Shown one piece after another: positions 1 through 4,838 of a stretch of 7,057 nucleotides of DNA. The notes beneath the pieces are model-generated. The model was not told the origin of the DNA. It saw only the letters and a program-made list of their open reading frames with translations, and did no database searches. The stretch comes from GCA-2699445 sp032127075 (lineage in GTDB: Bacteria > Actinomycetota > Actinomycetes > S36-B12 > GCA-2699445), in assembly GCA_032127075.1 (NCBI GenBank), contig JAQAZZ010000078.1, forward strand, positions 1 to 7,057, read 5' to 3'. How positions within the stretch are numbered: position 1 is the first letter of the stretch; the number at the start of each line of letters is the position of its first letter. The translations under genes were made by a program, and so were the position numbers.

Positions 1-2
1 CC

Positions 3-38
3 GCCAGCCAACGGCTGCTGGCGCTGGTCGCGGCGTGA
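3..38 (+). CDS. C-terminal end of a probable third LRV-repeat paralogue (partial, cut by window edge)
   Basis: Only the last 11 codons and the TGA are inside the window. They read ASQRLLALVAA in the third plus-strand frame. This matches the tails of the two complete downstream genes, which end ...ASGRLLQLIAGVPG and ...AHNRLLRLLTGLG..., with the same A-x-x-RLL-x-L pattern and the stop at nearly the same distance. I infer that the gene upstream is another member of the same LRV/HEAT-like family, giving at least three copies in a row. The stretch is very short, so chance resemblance cannot be excluded from this window alone. Confidence 0.5.
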   Translation, partial: ASQRLLALVAA

Positions 39-128
39 CGCCCGGCGCTGCCCGCCGCGGGCAAGACCCGGCCGCGGTCGGCGCCCCGGTTCGACCACAG
101 GCCATCGATGAGACCAGGGAGGGGTCCT
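39..128 (+). promoter_or_regulatory. Intergenic leader with ribosome binding site for the first complete LRV gene
   Basis: This 90-base gap lies between the partial upstream gene and the first complete LRV gene. The purine-rich run GGGAGGGG (about 117-124) sits 4 bases before the ATG at 129, which favours that start over the in-frame ATG at 108. A small 6-bp hairpin (TGCCCG/CGGGCA, 49-63, loop CCG) lies just after the upstream stop and is too short to call a terminator. I see no convincing -35/-10 pair, so the genes may be cotranscribed. Confidence 0.45.
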
Positions 129-1010
129 ATGCCCGGACACGGTGACACCCAGTGCGTGCGCGATCCGCAGCGGCTGCCGCAGGACCTGTCGCTGTGGCCG
201 CAGTCCGCGGTCGAACTGGTGCGGGCCGTCCCGCAGCGGGACTTGTTGCTGCTGCGCTCGCCGGACCCGGGGCTGCGTGCGATCCGCGCCGTCGACGAGT
301 CGTGCTCGGAGGCCGCGATGTGCCTCCTGGTCGGTGACGTCGAGCCGGTTCGCGCCGCGCTCGGCCGTAACCGCCGTCTGTGCCGCCGAGCCAGGGACAT
401 GCTGCTGGCCTCGGCCATGGCCGAGGATCCGGGGGCCCCGGCATGCACCCCCGCCCTCAAGTCGCTGATGGACAACCCCGCCCCCGAGCGGTGCATCAGC
501 TACATCTACCCCAAGCGCGCTGACTATCCGGCGCTGGCCAGCCCGTTGCTCAAAGACCCCTCGTGCAGCGCGGAACTGCTGAGGGTGCTGTGGCGGGTGC
601 CGGAGGTCAAGAGCGACGTGGCGCGGCACCCCAACCTGCCCGACGATCTGGTGCTGCGGGCCGCCACCATCCCGGAGGACTCCGGCGGGTCGCAGATCAG
701 GGGGGCCATCAGGCAACGGCAATGGGCCGCTGCGACGCTCGACTGGGATCAGGTGCGAACCTACGCCGCCGGACTGGCCGCGCCCGAGTTCGAGGGACTG
801 TTCTCCGTCCTTCCTGACCGGCTCGTCAGCCAAGCGGCCCTCGACTCCGATCCCGGGATGCGTCTGGCAGCAGTGAACGTCGCCAGGGTGAGCGACACGC
901 TGAAGCGGTTGGCATCCGATCCGGTGCCGCACGTGCGCGCCGAGGCCCACAACCGGCTGCTGCGGCTCCTGACAGGCCTTGGCAGCAGTGCTCCCGGTGG
1001 GGCCGCGTGA
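129..1010 (+). CDS. Leucine-rich-repeat-variant (LRV)/HEAT-like repeat protein, copy A
   Basis: The product is 293 aa, with no signal peptide or membrane segment, so it is probably cytosolic. Its alpha-helical repeats resemble the LRV family (Pfam LRV), where units carry D-P-x-x-x-V-R and N-P-x-L-P-x-x-L signatures. Visible units are DESCSEAAMCLLVGDVEPV (56-74) followed by an R-N-x-x-L unit, LLKDPSCSAELLRVLW (from 140), HPNLPDDLVL (167-176), LDSDPGMRLAAV (about 239-249) and SDPVPHVRAEAHNRLL (263-278). Such superhelices usually bind proteins; no catalytic motif is visible and no specific function can be assigned. The N-terminal cysteine cluster of the Azotobacter LRV iron-sulfur protein is absent. 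I chose ATG 129 because it has the better Shine-Dalgarno match; 108 would add seven residues. The stop overlaps the start of copy B by GTGA, suggesting coupled translation. Confidence 0.85.
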   Translation: MPGHGDTQCVRDPQRLPQDLSLWPQSAVELVRAVPQRDLLLLRSPDPGLRAIRAVDESCSEAAMCLLVGDVEPVRAALGRNRRLCRRARDMLLASAMAEDPGAPACTPALKSLMDNPAPERCISYIYPKRADYPALASPLLKDPSCSAELLRVLWRVPEVKSDVARHPNLPDDLVLRAATIPEDSGGSQIRGAIRQRQWAAATLDWDQVRTYAAGLAAPEFEGLFSVLPDRLVSQAALDSDPGMRLAAVNVARVSDTLKRLASDPVPHVRAEAHNRLLRLLTGLGSSAPGGAA

Positions 1011-1867
1011 GGGCGCCGGTCCCGCTGGCGCGGGTTCCCGAGCTGCTGCCGCAGGATATGTCGCTGTGGCCGTCCGCCGCGGTCGAACTGGCTTTGAGTG
1101 TGCCGGAGCGGGAGCGGTGGCGGCTCCGCTCACCGGACCCCGGGATGCGCGAGATGCTGGCCGCCGACGAGTCGTGCTCCGAGGCCGCCATGTGCCTGCT
1201 GGTCGGCGATGTGGAACCTGTGCAGCTCGCGCTGGCCAGCAACCAGAACCTGCTGCCCCGGGCCGGGGACATGCTGTTGGTCTCGGCGATGGCGGCCTGC
1301 TGGGGGGTGCGGCGCGGCGACCGCGTCCTCAGGGCGCTTGTGGGCAATCCCGCTTCCGGCGTTGACATGCGCGCCGCCCAACGGCACGGTGCGCGTAGCT
1401 TCTACCCCTATCCGGCAGGTCGGTTCCTTTCGGACCCTTCGTGCGAGGTGGAGCTGTTGCGGGTGCTGTGGCGCGTCGGTGAGCTCAGGCCGCACGTCGG
1501 GGAGCATCCCAACCTGCCCGACGACCTGGTGCTGCAGGCTGCCATCGTCTCGCCGCGACGGGGCGGTACGGCCATCCGCTGCGCCGTCAAACGGCGCGGG
1601 TGGGACGGCGGGAACCTCGACTGGCAGCACGTGCGCCGCTTCGCCCGGCGCCTGAATGAACGTCAGCGCGAACGGCTGTTCGACGTGCTGCCGGACCGGT
1701 TCCTCGCTGCGGCGACGGTTGACGGGGAACCCGAGATCCGCGCCGCCGCCGCGTCGGCCATCATGGACGTCGAGACCCTCGGGCAGCTGGCCTGCGATCC
1801 GGACCCGGCCGTGCGCCGACGCGCCAGCGGTCGGCTCCTGCAGCTGATCGCCGGTGTGCCGGGCTGA
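1007..1867 (+). CDS. LRV/HEAT-like repeat protein, copy B (tandem paralogue, coupled to copy A)
   Basis: The product is 286 aa and starts at a GTG that shares bases with the TGA of copy A (GTGA, 1007-1010). GGTGGGG at 996-1002 is a modest ribosome binding site. The protein is clearly paralogous to copy A: both start with L-P-Q-D-[LM]-S-L-W-P, share the identical 19-residue DESCSEAAMCLLVGDVEPV (here 54-72), and have HPNLPDDLVL at 167-176. Over residues 140-179 about 28 of 40 positions are identical by eye, without gaps. The region between the conserved blocks (about 95-138) differs most and may set partner specificity. The C-terminal unit CDPDPAVRRRASGRLLQL (263-280) is a good LRV match. No catalytic residues, signal peptide or membrane segment are seen. 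The likely role is a protein-protein interaction scaffold; the partner is unknown. Confidence 0.85.
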   Translation: MRAPVPLARVPELLPQDMSLWPSAAVELALSVPERERWRLRSPDPGMREMLAADESCSEAAMCLLVGDVEPVQLALASNQNLLPRAGDMLLVSAMAACWGVRRGDRVLRALVGNPASGVDMRAAQRHGARSFYPYPAGRFLSDPSCEVELLRVLWRVGELRPHVGEHPNLPDDLVLQAAIVSPRRGGTAIRCAVKRRGWDGGNLDWQHVRRFARRLNERQRERLFDVLPDRFLAAATVDGEPEIRAAAASAIMDVETLGQLACDPDPAVRRRASGRLLQLIAGVPG

Positions 1868-1985
1868 CTCCGGCGGGTCCTCGAGCAGGTCGGGGGATGG
1901 GAACGGCGCCGAACTGCAGGGCCACCGAGTACTTCACGGCGAGCGGCTTCAGGATCGGCGGCCGACCCTGCGCCCCGTTCGGACC
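1868..1985 (-). pseudogene. Possible gene remnant of unknown family, with a one-base shift
   Basis: Between the convergent LRV gene and the hydrolase, the minus strand reads LKPLAVKYSVALQFGAVPIP in one frame. If one base is removed from the run of five C (plus-strand G run 1892-1896), it continues as DLLEDPPE up to 1868, next to the stop of LRV copy B. The composition is unlike the Arg/Pro/Ala-rich shadow frames around it. There is no start codon with a ribosome binding site and no stop before the LRV gene, so this would be an internal or C-terminal scrap. I do not recognise the family. Confidence 0.3.
1950..1970. terminator. Short imperfect hairpin between convergent genes
   Basis: CAGGATCGG-CGG-CCGACCCTG forms an 8-bp stem with one central A/C mismatch and a 3-base loop, between the end of LRV copy B and the end of the alpha/beta hydrolase gene. 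Position suits a bidirectional terminator, but there is no U tract and the stem overlaps the possible coding remnant, so this is a weak call. Confidence 0.25.
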
Positions 1986-1995
1986 GGGCCTTCGA

Positions 1996-2691
1996 CTACC
2001 CCGCGGCGAGCCACGAGTACAACTCCTGCACGTACTCGTCGGCGGCGAGGTGTCCCTCGCGGAGGACGCGTCGTTGCGCGCCGGGGATGTCGTCCGCCAG
2101 CCAGCGGCCGTGGTGGGCCGGCACCAGAGTGTCCTCCTCGCCGAACCAGATCTGGGTGGGCACCGTGATCGCGGCTGGGTCGAAGCCCCACGGCTGGGTG
2201 AATGCCACATCATCATCGACACTGCCCCAGCCGCCCGGCGCGAGCGCTTCCCTGGTCGCCTCGAGCAACACCCGCCTCCGGTCCGGGGCGGCGATCGATT
2301 CCCGGTCGGAGTCCGGCAACTCGTAGCCCGATCCCAGCCCCTCGCCGGACTCCAGCGCCTCGAGGAGTTCCCGGTCGTGCGGCCCACCGCCTGACCAGCC
2401 GACGACCGCAAAGGTGTCGATGGCGAGGGCATCGGCGACTGCGGCTACGTCGAGGGCTGCTGAAGCGACCGTCCGCCCTGGTTGGCGGGGGCTTCGGCCA
2501 TAGCCGGGGCGGTCGTAGGTGATCGCGCGCACGCCTGCGCGACGGTACGCCCCCTCGTCGTGGTGCCGCGACAGTCGGCTGCCGGGGGTCCCGTGCAACT
2601 CCATCACCGGCGCGCCGGCGGGATCCCCCCACTCGCACACCGCGAGTTCGCGGCCATCGGGACAGGGAACCATTCTGGTGTCCTGCTGCAT
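1996..2691 (-). CDS. Alpha/beta hydrolase with an apparent internal deletion
   Basis: The product is 231 aa, an alpha/beta hydrolase-fold enzyme probably acting on an ester or similar bond; substrate unknown, and no signal peptide, so cytosolic. Visible elements are the oxyanion-hole HGTPGS (33-38), DRPGYGRS (60-67), the nucleophile elbow GWSGGG with Ser100, the acid GEED with Asp187 and GHL with His214. The order and motifs are canonical. However, GGGPH (101-105) is followed directly by DRELLEALESGE, whereas relatives normally carry about 45-50 further residues there (A-x-A-x-L-P-x-R-V, a strand and the start of the cap). The family is usually about 270-290 aa. The missing piece is in frame, so the reading frame survives but the core sheet probably lacks a strand; activity is doubtful. 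ATG 2691 is preceded by AGGTAGGG (2700-2707) 8 bases upstream, which supports this start over longer open-frame extensions. Confidence 0.75.
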   Translation of the reverse strand: MQQDTRMVPCPDGRELAVCEWGDPAGAPVMELHGTPGSRLSRHHDEGAYRRAGVRAITYDRPGYGRSPRQPGRTVASAALDVAAVADALAIDTFAVVGWSGGGPHDRELLEALESGEGLGSGYELPDSDRESIAAPDRRRVLLEATREALAPGGWGSVDDDVAFTQPWGFDPAAITVPTQIWFGEEDTLVPAHHGRWLADDIPGAQRRVLREGHLAADEYVQELYSWLAAG

Positions 2692-2838
2692 GGGGCGCAC
2701 CCTACCTGTCGGTGTGGGGAGACGCTCCGATCGCTGGGCGACGCCCCCGGCCCTGATCCGCCGAGTCCCCACCGCGGCCCACCCCGTCCCAGGAGTGGGT
2801 CGTGCGGGCGGCGCGGCGGCGGCAAGGTCCACCACCGG

Positions 2839-2952
2839 ATGCGGAAGAAACTGGTGTCGATCGGCGACGACAACTGGATCGAGGACGACTCCGGTCAGCC
2901 TGATCCATCGGCAAGGTGCGGATCGGGAGCTCAGAGGTGCCCGGACTCCTAG
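2839..2952 (+). pseudogene. N-terminal fragment of a LURP-one-related (LOR/tubby-like) protein
   Basis: The plus strand opens with MRKKLVSIGDDNWIEDDSGQ (2839-2898). This closely resembles the start of actinobacterial LURP-one-related proteins (PF04525, tubby-like beta-barrel), which begin M-R-x-[KR]-[LI]-x-S-[IF]-G-D-D-[FY]-W-I-E-D-[DE]-x-G and continue into a F-x-V-D-G-K-A-L stretch. Here the similarity stops right after SGQ. The frame runs to a TAG at 2950-2952, giving 37 aa against roughly 160 aa for the family. AAGG (2824-2827) lies 11 bases upstream, a poor ribosome binding site. I read this as the stump of a deleted gene. The start resemblance is from memory of the family, not a search. 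Confidence 0.55.
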
Positions 2953-3149
2953 TCGGGCCAGTTGCGGGTGCAGTCGCTGAGCAGCGTGGGGAGCCGCCGT
3001 CGGGGACATAGCCCGGCGAGGTGGGGTCGAACTGCGGCAACTGGCCAAGTGTGACGCTGTTCTGCACGCTGAGGTTGTCGGCGGTGCGGTCCCGGGGGTT
3101 CGAGCGGGGAAGGGCTATAGGCGTACGAACCGGTCCGAGGACCCCCCAA
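2949..3149 (-). pseudogene. Possible frameshifted C-terminal gene remnant, family unknown
   Basis: On the minus strand one frame reads NLSVQNSVTLGQLPQFDP then GYVPDGGSP; a neighbouring frame ends TLLSDCTRNWPD and a TAG (2949-2951). Adding one base to the four-G run at 2988-2991 joins them into one natural-looking C-terminus. Further upstream, the first frame gives way to the other frame with TGSYAYSPSPLEP near the five-G run at 3094-3098. The joined peptide is not low-complexity and ends at a proper stop, which is why I read it as a damaged coding tail rather than a shadow frame. I do not recognise the family and see no intact body of the gene upstream. Confidence 0.35.
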
Positions 3150-3150
3150 C

Positions 3151-3169
3151 GGTCGGGGTCGGGGTCGGG
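3151..3169 (+). repeat. Hexanucleotide GGTCGG repeat (about three copies)
   Basis: GGTCGG is repeated three times followed by one further G, giving G tracts spaced by TC. It could in principle fold as a two-tetrad G-quadruplex on the plus strand. It lies in the gene-poor stretch between the damaged fragments and the propeller gene. No function can be argued from the sequence. Confidence 0.5.
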
Positions 3170-3268
3170 CGCGGTTCGCGGCCGAGGCGCGCGCGGTCCC
3201 TGGGACGGCATGGCCGGGTGCCGCTGGGCCCGCGCCGGTCAGGGGCGGCCACGCGATTCTTGACGGCA

Positions 3269-3310
3269 GACGGCCCCCTCCCGGGCGGATGTCCCTGGGA
3301 GGGGGCCGTC
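3269..3310 (-). terminator. Strong stem-loop downstream of the ScyD/ScyE-like gene
   Basis: The arms at 3269-3282 and 3297-3310 are perfectly complementary (14 bp, GACGGCCCCCTCCC and its reverse complement). Two more G-C pairs and one G-T pair inside leave an 8-base loop. It begins 17 bases beyond the TGA of the minus-strand propeller gene. There is no U tract on either side, as is common for hairpin terminators of high-GC actinobacteria. It would also stop any plus-strand transcription from 2839. Confidence 0.75.
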
Positions 3311-3326
3311 AGTCGATGCTGTTGCC

Positions 3327-4427
3327 TCAGCCGAGGTCGATCTTCACGACCGATCCGGCAGGGGTGACGCTGCCGACAGTGACGTACAGGTCGCCGTCAG
3401 GGCCGACCGCCGCGCCGCCAGGGGCGAACAGGCCCCCCGCGACCAACGTCTTGCCGGCCGGGTCGTCCCACGGAACGAACCACACCGAGCCGATGGGTCC
3501 GTTGAGCAGGCCGTCGGAGGCCAGTTCCACGACGTAGAGGCCGTTGCTGGCGGATGCCACGGACACGATGTTGGTGAATCCATCGGCCCATACAGTCTTG
3601 GCGCCGCCGGGGGAGACCCGGAACACCTTGGCCTGGCCCTTGTTGAACGGGAAGCCCGTCAACTGCCCCACGTAGTACTTGCCGTCGGGTCCCACGTCCA
3701 CGCCCGTCGGCACCGCCTCGACGACCGGCGGGCCAAACGGAGCCGGGTTGGGGGTGACCGGGAACGTGGTGATGGTGCGCGTGTGCTTGCCCCGGGCCTC
3801 GATCAGCGCGTTCGCGCCCGCGTCGGCGATCACGTAGACCCCGCGGTCCTCGTCGTAGGCGACCCCGTACGGGTTTGAGTCCACCTCGCCGCCGTCGGGG
3901 TTGTTCGCAGCTTCGTGGGCGGCGACATCGGCGACGGTCTTGGTGGCGGACTTGCCCGCGCTGCGGATCAGGTCGCCGACGAAGCCGTCGATGCCGATGT
4001 CGGCGAGGTCATCGCGGTAGGCGGGGTCGGCCCCCAGGCCCACCGTCGCGGCGACGTTCTTGGCGCCGAGGACCGCTACGTCGGCCGGTCCCACGGCACC
4101 GCTTCCGTCGGGGCCCGCGGTGGAGAAGAGGCCAGACACCACGGTGGACTTGCCGCCCTTGCGTCCCACCTTGGTGATCGACCCGGTCTCGCCCGGGCAG
4201 GTCGGCCCTTCCGGGCCGTCGATGCACGTGCTGGGATCGGTTCCCCCGGTGCCCGCCTCGGCGATGTAGAGGGAGCCGTTGGGCGCGAACTACAGGCCGC
4301 GGGGATTCTGCAGCCCCGTCACCACCGTTTCGGGGCCGGTCGCCCCGGACGCCGGCGACGCAAGCAGAAGGCCTGCGGCGGCGGTCGCCACGGCAGCCAC
4401 GATGGCTGCCGGTTTGGTTCGATTCAT
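3327..4427 (-). pseudogene. Secreted ScyD/ScyE-family beta-propeller protein interrupted by an in-frame amber codon
   Basis: The frame encodes 366 positions from ATG 4427 to TGA 3329-3327, with AAGGA (4436-4440) 8 bases upstream of the start. It opens with a Sec signal peptide (MNRTKPAAIVAAVATAAAGL..., likely cut after ASGA, residue 29). The mature part has NHL/ScyD-type blades: GLQNPRGL-x-FAPNGSLYIAEAG (about 39-59), NPYGVAYDEDRGVYVIADAG, PTGVDVGPDGKYYVGQLTG, and AAVGPDGDLYVTVGS near the end. ScyD/ScyE proteins were named from cyanobacterial scytonemin clusters; actinobacterial members are exported and of unknown function. Codon 46 is TAG (4292-4290), in the middle of the first blade, where relatives have Lys, Ala or similar; AAG to TAG is one base. 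No other lesion is visible, so the mutation is recent, an error, or read through. An internal restart at 4169 would give 280 aa without a signal peptide. Confidence 0.8.
4290..4292 (-). other. In-frame TAG stop at codon 46 of the propeller gene
   Basis: The frame reads N-P-R-G-L, TAG, F-A-P-N-G-S-L-Y-I-A-E-A-G with no frame change. Both sides are parts of the same conserved blade, so this is a point nonsense change rather than a gene boundary. The following base on the coding strand is T. Confidence 0.85.
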
Positions 4428-4837
4428 GTGATCGTTCCTTCCCCCTGTCGGCGGGGCCAGTCCCCGGCGAGAGGTGCGCTCACCGTACGCCCGCGTCATG
4501 GCTCCCGGGTGGAACCCGGTTGCGACGCACCTGAATGTCGCAGAAGCCTCCGCCTGATGTGCACTGGGGGTGACCACCTGAGTGCTCCCTGCATCCCGGG
4601 CGGCCGAGTGCGGGGCACCCGTTGCGCGCGGCTCCGAACGCCGGGTAGACGCGGCCGACCCCTGTGCGGCCCCGGCCGCAGGCCCCCGAGCGTCGCCCAG
4701 GGCTTCGGGCGTGGGTCGGGCGGCCACGGCGATCCGCCGTGGTGGGGGCGGGAGGCGGCGCTGGGTGGCCTGCAGGCCATCGAGACGCTGTGGGCACGAC
4801 AGCCTCGACCGCTTGCCCATCGTTGTAGCGTTGCGCG
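4428..4837. promoter_or_regulatory. Divergent intergenic region between the propeller gene and the GDSL hydrolase
   Basis: About 410 bases separate two divergent genes for exported proteins, so promoters for both must lie here unless one gene is silent. On the minus side only the GGGGGAAGGA ribosome binding site (4436-4445) is clear. A small perfect 6-bp hairpin, CCGGGT-GGA-ACCCGG (4505-4519), lies about 80 bases upstream of the propeller start. Open frames across the region are Arg/Pro/Gly-rich shadows without family motifs. I see no gene in it. Confidence 0.5.
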
Positions 4838-4838
4838 A
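4826..4838 (+). promoter_or_regulatory. Candidate -10 element placing transcription start at the ATG (leaderless) of the GDSL gene
   Basis: TAGCGT (4826-4831) fits the actinobacterial TANNNT -10 pattern, and six bases separate it from the ATG at 4838. No Shine-Dalgarno sequence is present upstream of the ATG. This spacing is what a leaderless mRNA would need. No good -35 is visible, so the call rests on the -10 and the missing ribosome binding site. Confidence 0.35.

Noticed and set aside
1897..2394. A 165-residue plus-strand open frame
   Set aside because: It is antisense to the alpha/beta hydrolase, whose catalytic motifs decide the coding strand.
2692..2747. A tRNA-like stretch on the minus strand (GGGGCGT pairing with GCGCCCC, a D-arm-like middle)
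   Set aside because: It is only 56 bases, with no T-arm, no GGTTCGA and no anticodon stem. At most it is a leader stem before the hydrolase start.
2482..2838. Extension of the LOR-like plus-strand frame upstream to 2482
   Set aside because: The upstream part is antisense to the hydrolase and lacks family features; LOR similarity begins only at about 2839.
2692..3048. N-terminal extension of the hydrolase frame to 3048
   Set aside because: The extension is low-complexity, overlaps the LOR stump and the other remnant, and the ATG at 2691 has a good ribosome binding site directly before the conserved region.
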